A stretch of 64,000 nucleotides of DNA, taken from the NCBI GenBank assembly GCA_037176705.1, contig CM073886.1, positions 3,472,001 to 3,536,000 on the forward strand, given 5' to 3'. The notes under the pieces are model-generated. The model searched no databases. It worked only from the letters and a program-made list of their open reading frames with translations, and was not told the DNA's origin. The first letter of the stretch is position 1, and each line of letters opens with the position of its first letter. Positions 11,009 to 21,504 of this stretch are shown here, in pieces. The stretch is from Molossus alvarezi. Taxonomy: Eukaryota > Chordata > Mammalia > Chiroptera > Molossidae. The position numbers and the translations under genes were made by a program.

Positions 11009-11045
<37 letters not shown>
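11009..11045 (+). repeat. (CA)n microsatellite
   Basis: An uninterrupted CA/AC dinucleotide tract of about 18 units lies in LDAF1 intron 1. It is likely polymorphic in length. Confidence 0.95.
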
Positions 11046-11047
<2 letters not shown>

Positions 11048-11429
11048 AGCATGTGGGATATTTAGTAAAACAAATATGTGAGATCGGGACAGTCCTGGAA
11101 ATTCCAGGCTGTTGAGTCAGAGTATAATTCCAGTCAGTTTCCTTTATGTCTCTTTGGCACCTTGTTAAGAGGTGGAGACCTACACACAAGTAAATAGAGA
11201 ATGATTTATGGCACAGGGCAGTTGGGAGCCAGCCAGTTTGGGTAGAAAATACAGAAATTGGCCACCATTACTGTTGTTTGAGAAAGGCTTTCGGAGGGGG
11301 GTGTGGAGGGGAGGCAGTAGGGCTTGAAATAGTATATTCAGCTTTCTTCAATGTTCTTTTCAGTATTTTGTCAGGGCAAAAAATAAACCTAAGGTCTCAG
11401 AGATAATGGCATTAACATTTTGTTAGATA

Positions 11430-11850
11430 CCCTTCTAGACCTTTTATTATGAGATATGTACATAAGATATTTATGTAACCATATGAAGTATTTTATAATT
11501 TTTTTCACTTGTGGGCATAATTTTATGTTACTGAATAGCTACATTATCATTTTAATGATTGAACAACACTCCACTGTATGAATTTATTATTGAACCAGTT
11601 TCCTACTAATGGACGGTTAGCTTCTTTCCATTGTTTGCTATTTATTATCTATTATGATCAGGGAGGTGCTACACACCTGTTTGGTACATCTTGGTATACC
11701 TGTTTGATGATTTCCTCCATGTTCCTGGAAAATCAAGTGTTGGATCAAGGTGTGTGCAGTTTGAAATTTTGATAGATAGTGCCAGGTTACCCTCCATCTG
11801 CGTGCCCACCATCAGTGCGTGGAGATAGTAGAAGTTTTTGTTGGGCCAGG
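11430..11850 (-). mobile_element. Ancient L1 (L1M-class) ORF2 3' fragment
   Basis: On the plus strand the order 'ctaatggacggttagcttc', 'tttccattgtttgctattta', 'aaattttgatagatagtgcc' and 'aggttaccctcc' matches the antisense of the L1 ORF2 3' region of old mammalian L1 families. It is strongly diverged and stops before LDAF1 exon 2. Confidence 0.6.
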
Positions 11851-11895
11851 GGGGTGAGACCACTAATCATTTAAGAAACTTTTTGTTTCCTCCAG

Positions 11896-12086
11896 TGACA
11901 ACGAGAGACTGGGTGACAGGAGCGATTCGGCTGCGCTCTGCACTGGAGAGCTTACCGGTAGAAGAATTAATTCCTAAGAAATGTTGCAGAATGGCCAAAG
12001 AGGAGACCCCAAGTATCTCCAAGGACTTGCAGGAGTTATGGAGGAAGCTGTCTTTGCTCATAGACTCTGTCCAGAATAACTCAAAG
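11896..12086 (+). CDS. LDAF1: LDAF1 exon 2 (5' UTR and coding residues 1-32)
   Basis: The exon starts after the acceptor tttgtttcctccag at 11895. It has 95 nt of leader, then ATG at 11991 and 32 codons ending NNSK before AAG|gtcagt. The encoded [20 protein letters not shown] is a charged, probably amphipathic N-terminal helix. An ATG at 11981 opens an out-of-frame ORF that overlaps this coding part. Confidence 0.93.
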
Positions 12087-15000
12087 GTCAGTTTTCAATC
12101 AGTGTGCATAATGGAAAATCCCAAGGTAACAATAGCTTAACCACTGTGGAAAGCTCTCTCTCAAGTAGAAAAAATCTGGAGGTAGGTCAGGAATCTTTCT
12201 AGCTTGCCACCCTGCCATATCTAAGTTGTGACTTTCAAACTCACTGTCTAAGAAGGCTAGCATCAGCCATCAGATCTATGCTCCAGGCAGTAGGATGAAG
12301 GGGAGGGGAAACACAGGGCTGTGTTCTGGCCAACTTCTGCTCACAGCATTTTCATCCGCAGCAAGTACGTAACCTGTTCCATGGATACTTCTGTTTAAGG
12401 ACACCGTATTTAGTTCGTGGGGTAGAGGCACTGACGCGAGCGCACAGCCAGCGGCAGCGTGGCTCTTCCCGAATGAGACGTATCTTACACGCTTCGCTTT
12501 CTCTGTCAGGACATTCACTGCCTTTTTACACACAGGGCATTTTAAATGGTGACACCACCAACAAAAACGCCTAGAAATGTGAAAAAAAAGGTAGCACTAA
12601 ATGGACCACGGAAAGGACAATTGCTTAGAGAAGGCAAGTGTCACCTGGTTTGGCCTCAGCTGGGCATGTGCGTCAGGCGACACATTTTTTGCTGCTTTCT
12701 GCATATTTACAAAAGCAAATATGATACCAATTTTAGTGAGTAGGTGATTTTGCAAATCCACAGTGAATAGAGAATGACTGTATATGAATTAGCCTTACGA
12801 AGCACTTTAGGCCCAACACGGGCTAGGTATTTGGTGTGTCTTATTTAATATTTAAGTCTACCTTCCGAGGTAGGTCTTCAAAGCGTATGAACTCAAGCTT
12901 CTTGGCATTTCGTGCCTTCTTCATCTTAGATCCTCATCCATGGTCCTTGGGATGGATTTGGGCTATGTGACGTCCTGGCCACCGACTCCCAGGACGATGG
13001 GGCACATTATCAGTCGGCTAAGTCCCGAGGTAGAGTAGTTTCTTTTAAAAACTTTCATTGAATTAATATGAATTGTGAGGCCCAGATTCAGAAGGGCTTA
13101 AGGACTGGAAGTAACACAGTCCTGCTGGGTCCCATGCACACGGTCTCCAAGTCCTGCCAAGGCTCTCCGCCACTGCCCTTGGGGACCGTGCCCTCCGCTG
13201 CCCCCTGGGTCAGTGTGGCGGCTTGCCCGAGTGCCCGCCCGTCTCCTAGTGGCTGCTCGCACAGGATGGCCGGGTTCTTCTTTCTGAAATTATTTTTCGA
13301 CTATCACAACCTGCTCAAGGGCCAACGTTTACTTGCCATCTTTTTCTTCCTGTTTTTTTTTTTTTTTTTAACTTTTCAGTGGAAATATGTGAGCCATGTA
13401 ATTTTAAAGTTTCTAGTCATCACATTAAAAAGCATAAAAAGAAACAGGTGAATGAAAATAATTTAATAATATATTTTATATAGCCAAGTATATCCAAAAC
13501 AATCTAATTTCAACATGTAATCAATATAAAAAATCGTCAGTGAGACATTTTATATCCCTTTTTCATATACTTAGAGCATTCAATTCAGATGCTAAATTTT
13601 TGTTGGAAATGCTTGATCTCTATTCAGATTTCATAAAATTTTCAGTTAAAAATGTATTTGAGACAAACCTGACTTACTTGAAATGTAATTAAAAACTTTC
13701 CAATGACTGAATCAAATTTCAGTTTTTAAATTTAAATTCCATTGAAAATCCAGCTCACCAGTCACACCAGCCGCATTTCAAGTGCTCAGGAGCTGCCGGT
13801 GGACACCCTGGTGTGGACCCTCATCCGCTCCTCCCCACTGCTCACTGGGACTGCTGTTTAGAAGGATCAGAGCAGCTGTCAGATGATCCTGGGGACTGAC
13901 TAAGGATCTGTGTGCTGGGGCCTGAGACAAGCCAAGAGCCAGCCCGCTCCTGTGACCCTCTGCTGGTCTCGCCTCTCTGGCCTTTGGCAGTCCTACCAGG
14001 AGAATCTTGCTGTGCTCTGATACTAGAGTGTCAGAGCTGGGCAGTCTAAGCCAGAGGTGACTCCTGTTCCCTCTGACTGGAGAAGCTGCTTAGCCAGAGT
14101 TTGGGAGCTTTGGTCAGAAGGAGCTGCTGGGCAGGGCAGCCAGTGGGCACGTGCCATTCTGTGGTCTGGCAGGATGTGTCTGGCCGAGGCGTTCCCAGGA
14201 GGCAGTCCTGAGCTTCAGGCCTGCGGCTGTGGTCTCCAGAGTGGCCTGTTCTGGTTAAGCAAAGTGAGCCCTGCACTCTGGTCACCGTCACACTGAGCTA
14301 CCAGCCCCCGTGCCCCCAGACGCCCACTGTTTGAATCACTTGGTGAACTGTCTCTAGAAGGCACATGCGTTCCGGGTCATGGTACTTGTGACCACTGCAG
14401 CTTGAATTATGTCTTAACCTCAGCTGCTGGCCAACAGTGAGACACAGGAAGGACCAGTTCAACTGGGAAACATTCTGGAATGATGGGGCCTTTCACGTGT
14501 CAGTGCTGAGGACAGCTGGCATGGGGCCTCGGGAGAAGGAGACGCCTGTGGAGTTGCTCTGGCCAGCTCTGCCCTAGGCGGCCCCTCCACTGGGCTGGAC
14601 CACAGAGTGCTGTGCCGGGGGAGGGAGGGGCCCCTTGGTGCCACGGCACACGCCTGCAGTCGTGGGCCCGCCGTGCTTTCCAGGCTGACGACAGGAACAC
14701 CTTTCCAGCCAGGTGGCAGTCATGGAAAGCGCTTGATATGCAGAGTGGAGTTCTTCCTGCTTGACTTTGCCACTGGGAGCTGTGTGACTCTAGGTCACCC
14801 ATGTAGTCCACCCTTTCTCACACCCCAGTGGGTGCACAGACCACCCGGCTCTTACTGAAAAGTAGAATCTGATGCAGCAGGTCTGGGGCAGCTGTGCTGA
14901 GGGTGTCTGCTGAGGGGCGTGGAGTGGCCCTCCTTTCACAGGCTTGCGGTGGGGTGGGGCTCAGACTTGCCCTTTGTGGGCAGTTGCCCTGGGCTGTCCA

Positions 15001-18000
15001 TTGGATGACTCAGGTCTTGGGAGGATTATTGTGCTGATTTCCTGCTTAGGAGCCTTTCAACTCTGGCTCTTCTCTGCCCACAGGTGGTTGCCTTTATGAA
15101 GTCTCCAGTGGGTCAGTACCTGGACAAGCACCCTTTTGTAGCCCTCACTTTGCTGGTGTTCGTGGTGGTGTCAGCGGTTCCCGTTGGGTTCTTCCTGCTC
15201 CTTGTGGTACTTACCTCCCTGGCTGCGTTTGTGGGAGTCATATTACTGGAAGGTATCCTGCTCAGTTATTTGCCCCCTTGGAATAATGACACAATTGGGA
15301 GGACAGTCTTGGGCATCTGCAACTCTGGTCAGAGATCTCTGTTCTTGTCCAAATCACACCGACCAAGGCACTTGTCAGAACAGGTAAAACAGACTCTGGC
15401 ATCTGCATACAGTTTGTTACCTTCACTGAGCCTCAGGTTTCTCATTTGTAAGACGGGGATATAGTAATAGCCTCTATGGGCTGTTGTAAGGGTTGAAACT
15501 GACAGTTTCATTAAGTATCTAGCACAGTCCGTGGCAGAGTGGCATCTCCATGATGCTGACTAGTACCGTTAAACGGAGAAGCCGTTCACCCCACAACTGG
15601 TTACTGAGCTCCCACTGCCTGCCAGGTGCCATGCCCAGTGCGGAGGTTCCCCTCCCCCCCGTCCTCCTGAAGTTCCACCACCACCTCTCAACTGCTTCCT
15701 GTGTTGCTAAGTCAGCATTACCGAGAAAACACCTCTGGTGCAGTTCGCCTTTTCAAATCAGATCACAAACCACCACAGGCTGGCCATAGAGAGGCTGCCA
15801 CTGGGTCAGGTGACAGCCTCTAGTCCAGCCTGTGGCTTCCCAGAGCTAAGAGCGCCCAGAGTGGTTTCCTTGCCCCGGGGACTGTGCACAAGGCAGTCTG
15901 CACTTGCAGGAGAAGGTGGGCATGGTAGGCGATGAGCCAAGTACATCTGGCAGAGGGTCATTCAGCAAATATCGGCGGGCAGATGGACAGATGAATGAAT
16001 GGACGGGGGAATGAATGAGCACCAACAAAAGTGAATTTAGAGAGAAAGTCGGGGTCCACTTCATTTTGGTGGTATGCAAAGCTTTACAGAACACAGGACT
16101 TTAAGATGTGTGATAAATTTATTTCCTTTGGGCAAGGAAGGCTTTCTAGACAGGAGGAACAGCGTGGGCAAAGTCTTTAGAGCCGTGGTTCTCGAACTTG
16201 AGTCTGCATGTCTTGGCTCTTGGAAGTGCTGGCTTCAAGGCTCACCCAGAGACGAGTCTGGAGTAGGGGCCAGAAGTACGAATGTTTGACTGGCCTCCCC
16301 GCCGCACTGATTCCGATATAGTGGTTGCTGGCCACACTTTGAAAACTTTGATCTGGGGTTTTGGAAGTCTTCATGAAAAGGCAGCTCATTGTTTATGTGC
16401 TGTGGTTCCCTTCCTTCTCAGGGTCCATCCCCGGACCGGTCACCATGGCCATGGGGCGGAGCCTGGGCTGCCCGTCCACCCCCAGGCGAGGCAGCATGTC
16501 ACAGCTGTGCGTTGGAAGGAGGGCTTTTGTCAGGAGGGAGGCAGGGAGAGCTGGGCCACAGAACTGCACAGTCATCACACGTAGAGTCAGGCCGTGGCCG
16601 TGTCAGCACTCGGAGGTACTGATTATTTTGCCCTTTTCACAGATGAGTTAAAGTGAAGCCCCACGAGGCCCCAGGCCGCACCGCGAATGACTTAGCTACT
16701 AGTGTTAGGCTCAGGCACGTCTGCAAGTCTGTGCTCCGCCACTGCAGCCGTGGCTGTTTTTCCCTCAGACCCCACTTGATGAGAAATGTATTTTCCACCT
16801 TTAAAAAGTCGAAGTTAACTTGTTTCAAACGCCGTGGCCCAGGGTCTGGCAGCTTTCAGCTGTTTCGGGTGAATGCTGCTGACAGCCTCTCTTGTAGGAC
16901 TGGTCATCTCCGTGGGCGGCCTCTCCCTGTTCTGTGTCCTCTGTGGCTTGGGCTTCGTGTCACTCGCCATTTCAGGGACCATCACCGTGTGCTACGTGGC
17001 GGTTTCCAGCCTCACCAACCCCTGGTTTTCTTGCGGGTGAGTACCTGTCAGTGTAATAATCTCATCTTTTCCATGGGGGTTGTCACAGGTAATGTCCTCA
17101 CCCCTCTGTCTCGAAGCAGAGTGGTCAGAGGCGGTGCCCCGTTCCCCATGCGCGTCAGGCATCACGTGGGATATACCACGCGCCTCAAACACAGCTGCTG
17201 GCACCATCCACATACGACAGCCATCTTGTTGTCATGGCAACTCCACGAGGTAGTTATTAATTAGTTCCTTTAAAAGGATGTTCATTATTTACAGAAATTC
17301 AAATTAAGGTATTTTTCTGGGATGAAGGGGGACCATCCATGGTCTGTCTGGATCCCTCTGCTCTTCAGACTGAGTGTCTCATCACAGTGCGTGTGAGTCA
17401 TGTGTGAGCACATGGAGGTCGCTCCCACAGGAGGGCCCCCAACTGCCAGCTCCTCCCGGGCCTCCCCCTCGTTAGCTGCTGGAGGGAAAACCACTGCTGT
17501 GGTGAAGTGCTGTCTGCAATGGGCCACTGTCCCAAGGGGTTTCCAAAGGTGATTTTTTAATGCTTGGATTTTGTCCTTTCGTCCTTGGAGACTTTGAATC
17601 TGAGTCACAAATGGGGTGTGACCCCAATGAGCTTCATTTAAGCTCTTGCTGAATTGCTGGTGGTCGCTAGTACCCACTGAGCACTTGCTGTGCCAGGGAC
17701 GTTACACACTCTCCAGACTTAGCTCATCTCCTCCTCACAGACACCCTGCGAGGCAGGTGCTAGCCCCATCCTGCCAATGGGACAGGAGGCCGCGCCCCAA
17801 AGAGTGGCAGGATGGGCTGAGATCCAGATCAGTTCATGCCAAAGCCTCTTAACCAAGATACAAATGACTGCACAGCAGGGGCTGGCAAACACTTTCTGGG
17901 AGGGGCCAGAAGTGGATTGTTCAGATACTGAGACGCGCAGTCTTGTTGCAAGTGCTCAGCTCTGGTCTGTGCTGTGGGAGCCACCCAGACAGCCAGCAAA

Positions 18001-21000
18001 TGGAACAGGTGTCGCTGTGTCCCAGTCAGACCTTATTTACAGACGTGGGCAGTAGCTGGATCTGGCCGAGGCCCACGGGTGCCAACCCCTGCTCTCAGAG
18101 AACTGATGTGCCGAATTTTGTTTTTCTGCACAGTAGCCCTTGAGCTCAGTTGATGGCCCTGGAGCTACATTCAGCTTCTCGTAAATTGCTTTGATCCCTG
18201 TCAGTCTCAAAGGAGATAATAGGAGAAAGCCTGGTCTGTTTGGCTTCTTGAGACTGATGCTTCTGAGCCCAGACCCTCCCTGCTGGGCCCTGCTCTGCTG
18301 TCCCTCAGGAAGCAGCAGAATTGGAGCACCACCTGTTGATCGGTGAAGAGGCTGGAAAGGTGCTCAGGAGTTGTCCTTGGTCTGTTTCCTCCTCTTCCTC
18401 CAGACCAGGCGCTCGGACCCACGGTTCTCTCCATGGCGGCGGTTCTCCACCCGTTGTCCCCAGGACCCATTTACCTTCTCAGAAGTAATGTGTCTTTCAG
18501 AGGGTTTTTGTTTATACGGTTTCAGCATATTGATAATTATTCAAATGGAAATTGTAACAGAAACTTGAAAAATAGTTATTCATTTAAAAAGAACAAGCTC
18601 GGCCGGCCAGTGTGGTTCAGCAGTTGAGCGACCCCTGCACCAAGAGGTCGCTGGATGGATTCCCGGTCAGGGCACATGCCCAGGTTGTGGGCCTGATCCC
18701 CAATGGGGGGCGTGCAGGAGGCTGCCAGTCGATGTTCTCTCTCATCCATGTTTCTATCTCTCTCTCCCTCTCGCTTCCTCTCTCTCTAAAATCCACAAAG
18801 AAAAAAATAAAATAAAACAAAAAGCACAATATTCCCCACTGATAGAAAGGACATATTTTTATGGAAAGTAGCTGTTTGCAGTACAAGATGAAAGCAGTGA
18901 GTGGTTGTCCCAGGTTCTGCAGAGCTTCACCATCTGCCCGGAGGTGCGGGCAGGCTCCTGGCATCGGCACTCACTGTGTGATGCGTTACTTTGGTCAGAG
19001 TACTTGAAGACCCCAGCTCACAAGTGCGTGGTTGGAACGAGAGGGAATGCGTCTCAGACGACAGGGATGCTCTTTGGTAGAGCACCACAACTTGATTAGT
19101 GAGTGGTGGCTTCTTAACGGTTAATGAACGTGTGAACTTTTTGTACAGCAAGTCCTCATGTAAGGTCATCGATGGGTTCTGAGACGTTGAACGGAGTGTG
19201 TGAAGCCAGTTTTACCAGAGGTGGTGATGTAACCGAGCGCATGTCCCTGTAAGCACAGGTGCAACGCGATGGCCTGCCGTGCTGTGTTATATTGAAGCCC
19301 ACTGGTCTAGCTCACGCTTTTCATAGATTGAGTTCGACTGCACACGACTTGGTGACGCCGTGCTCCAGTCACGGGAGGACATGGGTTCACAGTTGTGCAG
19401 CTCTTCCCAATACACTGAAAACTCGAGGAGGACGGAGAAGACGTGCTGTATTATCATGAAAGTAGTTGTTGCCTGAACTCCCTTACACTAGTGAATTCTT
19501 CAAAACTCGAAACAGGTAACTCTTGTTAAATGATCCAAAGATGGGGGGAGAAGAGGAACTACCCGCTTTATTCCATGATGTAAATGGAATTTTGACCCTA
19601 AAACAAAAGACAACACAACTAAAATTTTTAAGAAAGCAAACAAAACTGTAAGATGTTCTTGTAAAACTGAGTAAGCAATCTTTTGAAGAAGTACGCAGAC
19701 CTGCCCCTTGTAGAGCCTTTGAGAAGGACCGGCCCTGCTGCGCTGGCGGGGCATCTGCGGACCGCCCCGGGCCTGCGGTCTGGGGGAGGGGAGCCTGTAT
19801 GGCCACCGGTCACCCAGTCACTTACACACGTCCCACCAGGTCTCCCAAAGCAGCCGGGCGTGTCTGACCTCCTCACATCTCTCCTAAGGGAGGTAAGGAG
19901 TCCTTCCCAGTTTCTTGTTATCAGGTGGGAATGCTTTGGCGGCAAGTAATGAAAACCAAAGCAGATAACAGGATAACAGCTTAAACGAGCAGGGGTTGTT
20001 TTTATGGCATAACAGAAAGCTGGAGGTGGCCTAGGGCGTCCTCAGCCACTCTGGAGTTCCCGACATGCCAGGCACCTTTTGCCTTTGTGTTGCCATCTGG
20101 AGCCATCTGGTCTGTCACTCAGGACGAACGTGCAGCTCTGGCTGCACCAGCTAATTAAGGCAGGACAACGGGAGGGAAAATGAGTCTGCCCTCACCAGTT
20201 GAGTCTGGCACTTTCTATCAAGTACGTGAGCATTTTCCCAGGACCACCCCCCGTCCCTCCCCAGCCAACCCCCTGGCTAGACTTTTGTCAGATGGACACT
20301 CCAAGCTGGAAGAGTGGCCAGGTGGTGAAGTGTTGAGTTTGCTCAGTGTCTGAAGTGAGACCTCACGAGGAGATGCACCTTGGGAGTGTTTGTTGGCTGA
20401 GCTCTGGTGGGCATGGGTGTCAGTGCTGGCAACACTGCTTGGGATTCTGAGATAATCCGCAGATCCGGTAAGTTAACACCCTTAGCACTACCTCCCCTTC
20501 CGCCTCCCTCTGAAACCTGCCATCACGGGGACTAAAAAGACCTCCCTGCTTCTCTTCCCCACCTTTGTGCTGTTGATGTCATCAAGAAACAGTCGACTAA
20601 TTGGAATCCGAAGATATGGGTCTGAATCCCAGCTCTGCCATTTTTTTAGCTGTGTGATCTTAAGCTGTTTAACTTCTCTGTTCTCAGTTTTCTTTTTCTC
20701 CTTCTTTCATTTTAAATTCTCTCTTTTTAATTGATTCTAGAGAGAGAGAAAGGGAGAGGGATAGAGAGACAGAAACATTGATTGGCCACCTCCTGTATGC
20801 CCCCCACTGGGGATCGGGCCCACAACCCGGGCATGTGCCCTGACCGAGAATCTAACCTGTGACCTCTTGATGCATGGGTCAATGCTCAACCAGTGAGCCA
20901 CACCAGCTCGTTTTCTTTATTTTTTAATTTGTTGATTTTAGAGAGAGAGGGGAAGGGAAAAAGAGAGCAAAACATTGATCTGTTGTCCACTAATTTATGC

Positions 21001-21504
21001 ACTCATTGGCTGATTCTTGTATGTGCCCTGACCAGAGATCAAACCTGCAACCTTGGCGTGTGAGGAGGATGCTCAAACTGCCTGAGCTCCCCAGCCAAGG
21101 CTCAGTTTTGTTATTGGTGAAATAGGGCTTCTCCTTGCTCTGCCTTTCTGCCTGGATTGTTGTGAGGACACAGGCAACAGCAGCAGAAAGCACAGGATCC
21201 GCGTGAGGAGAGGGAAAGGGCTGTCATCCCTTCTCCAGCTCAGTCATTTTAACTTCTGTGCCCTCAACTCTTCTCACCTGTAAAATTGGCGCAGCCTCAA
21301 GTCTGGTTACAAGGAGAAGCTAAAAGTGAACTAACAAAGAAGGTCACATGTTCAGCTGTGTACGCTGTCAGCACTACTCTTTAAAGAGGCCCTAGAGCTA
21401 ACCATTTCCTCTTGCTGTCAAACAGACCACTGACACCAGACTCCAGTGGGGACTGCCAACTGGCTGTGAAGCCCGCGGGCTTGGAGGGGCGCTACCAGGA
21501 ATGA
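11991..21504 (+). CDS. LDAF1: LDAF1 (TMEM159/promethin), lipid droplet assembly factor 1, complete
   Basis: Four coding segments (11991-12086, 15084-15252, 16898-17036, 21426-21504) join to 483 nt, 160 codons plus TGA; human LDAF1 has about 161 residues. The product starts [16 protein letters not shown] and includes [14 protein letters not shown], a hydrophobic block at residues 50-88 ([20 protein letters not shown]), a second at 90-125 ([20 protein letters not shown]) and ends [12 protein letters not shown]1 is an ER membrane protein that forms an oligomeric complex with seipin, marks where triglyceride lenses form and moves onto nascent lipid droplets; this is family knowledge. The hydrophobic pair fits its hairpin-like membrane topology. 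All junctions are GT/AG and preserve frame with no stop. The start has a strong context (A at -3, G at +4); an overlapping upstream ATG lies 10 nt before it. The CpG-island promoter suggests broad expression. Identification is confident. Confidence 0.96.
12087..15083 (+). other. LDAF1: LDAF1 intron 2
   Basis: This 3.0-kb intron contains a poly-T tract near 13350 and, at about 13360-13830, a degraded old DNA-transposon-like segment ending with 'gcatttcaagtgctcaggag', a motif I associate with an ancient mammalian family I cannot name. The remainder is GC-rich unique sequence without recognised exons. Confidence 0.5.
15084..15252 (+). CDS. LDAF1: LDAF1 exon 3 (residues 33-88 plus one base)
   Basis: This 169-nt exon lies between acceptor tctctgcccacag and donor GGAAG|gtatcc. 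It encodes [18 protein letters not shown] followed by the first long hydrophobic stretch ending VGVILLE. The open frame continues into the intron for about 70 codons, but those do not resemble the family. Confidence 0.95.
15390..15535 (+). repeat. MIR SINE fossil
   Basis: The segment contains 'cttcactgagcctcaggttt', 'tttgtaagacggggatatag' and 'tgttgtaagggttgaaactg', the usual order of the MIR core and 3' region on the plus strand. It directly follows LDAF1 exon 3. Confidence 0.7.
16180..16350 (-). mobile_element. MER20-like hAT-Charlie fossil
   Basis: The ends 'gtggttctcgaacttgagtc' and 'ggccacactttgaaaac' resemble MER20 termini in reverse orientation, with a central region of about 130 bp. 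It is diverged. Confidence 0.5.
16898..17036 (+). CDS. LDAF1: LDAF1 exon 4 (residues 89-135)
   Basis: This 139-nt exon lies between acceptor agcctctcttgtag and donor TGCGG|gtgagt. It completes Gly89 and encodes [19 protein letters not shown] and the rest of the second hydrophobic segment through NPWFSC. The longer open frame around it is in a different phase and is not the gene. Confidence 0.93.
17228..17241. promoter_or_regulatory. Candidate RFX (X-box) site
   Basis: The 14-mer GTTGTCATGGCAAC is close to the palindromic RFX-factor consensus GTTGCCATGGCAAC, differing at one base. RFX factors control cilia genes. It lies in LDAF1 intron 4, about 10 kb from the DNAH3 start, so a functional link is speculative. 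Confidence 0.35.
17877..18097. mobile_element. hAT-Charlie (MER1-group) fossil
   Basis: It begins 'ggggctggcaaacactttct' and ends 'gtgccaacccctgctctc', forming imperfect terminal inverted repeats. The interior 'cttatttacagacgtgggca' matches the abundant mammalian hAT family with 'ttggcaaact' ends. The exact family name is not certain. Confidence 0.55.
18597..18817 (+). mobile_element. VES-type bat SINE
   Basis: The element reads ggccggccagtgtggttcag, 'gtcagggcacatgcccaggt', 'gatccccaatggggggcgtg', a CT-rich stretch and an A-rich tail. It is flanked by the near-identical aaaaagaacaa and aaaaagcacaa. It is in sense orientation within LDAF1 intron 4. Confidence 0.88.
20711..20910 (-). mobile_element. 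VES-type bat SINE
   Basis: On the plus strand it appears as a T-rich tail, then 'agagagagaaagggagaggg', 'ccccccactggggatcgggc', 'gcatgtgccctgaccgagaa' and 'tcaaccagtgagccacacca', the reverse complement of a full VES SINE. It abuts a second minus-strand copy. Confidence 0.88.
20911..21101 (-). mobile_element. VES-type bat SINE, more diverged copy
   Basis: Immediately right of the preceding SINE, with its own T-rich tail and 'gattttagagagagagggga', then 'tgtgccctgaccagagatca' and 'ctgagctccccagccaagg'. It is more diverged in the head. The tail-to-head arrangement suggests that one SINE inserted into the tail of the other. Confidence 0.8.
21426..21504 (+). CDS. LDAF1: LDAF1 exon 5, coding part (residues 135-160 and stop)
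   Basis: After the acceptor cttgctgtcaaacag the exon completes Gly135 and encodes [20 protein letters not shown], then GRYQE and TGA at 21502-21504. The human tail (PLT..., C..., EGLYQE, from memory) aligns with conserved ends and a variable middle. The tail is hydrophilic and probably cytosolic. It is too short to stand out as an open frame. Confidence 0.92.

Larger units (their letters stand above)
10109..11895 (+). other. LDAF1: LDAF1 intron 1
   Basis: The intron begins in the CpG island and contains a CA dinucleotide repeat (about 11009-11045) and an ancient L1 fragment (about 11430-11850, minus). It ends at the acceptor tttgtttcctccag. No other gene was recognised. Confidence 0.6.
15253..16897 (+). 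other. LDAF1: LDAF1 intron 3 with MIR and MER20-like fossils
   Basis: A plus-strand MIR lies at about 15390-15535 ('ttcactgagcctcaggtttctc', 'atttgtaagacggggatata'). A minus-strand MER20-like hAT fossil lies at about 16180-16350, beginning 'ccgtggttctcgaacttgag' and ending 'gccacactttgaaaac'. The remainder appears unique. Confidence 0.55.
20590..21195 (+). repeat. MIR SINE split by two VES insertions
   Basis: The left part (about 20610-20700) reads 'ctgccatttttttagctgtg', 'tgatcttaagctgtttaact'. The right part (about 21102-21190) continues 'ctcagttttgttattggtga', 'aatagggcttctccttgctc' and 'attgttgtgaggac'. The short repeat ctcagtttt occurs on both sides of the inserted SINEs, consistent with a target-site duplication. 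Confidence 0.7.
17037..21425 (+). other. LDAF1: LDAF1 intron 4 (4.4 kb)
   Basis: The longest LDAF1 intron carries a hAT-Charlie fossil (about 17877-18097), a plus-strand VES SINE (18601-18817), and two abutting minus-strand VES SINEs (20711-21101) that split a MIR. A palindromic RFX/X-box-like sequence lies at 17228-17241. No further coding exon was recognised. Confidence 0.6.

Noticed and set aside
15084..15464. Single-exon 126-codon gene at LDAF1 exon 3
   Set aside because: Only the first 56 codons resemble LDAF1; a GT donor at 15253 joins in phase to exon 4, and the extra codons enter a MIR.
16653..17264. 203-codon plus-strand frame
   Set aside because: It overlaps LDAF1 exon 4 in a different phase and its product has no family resemblance.
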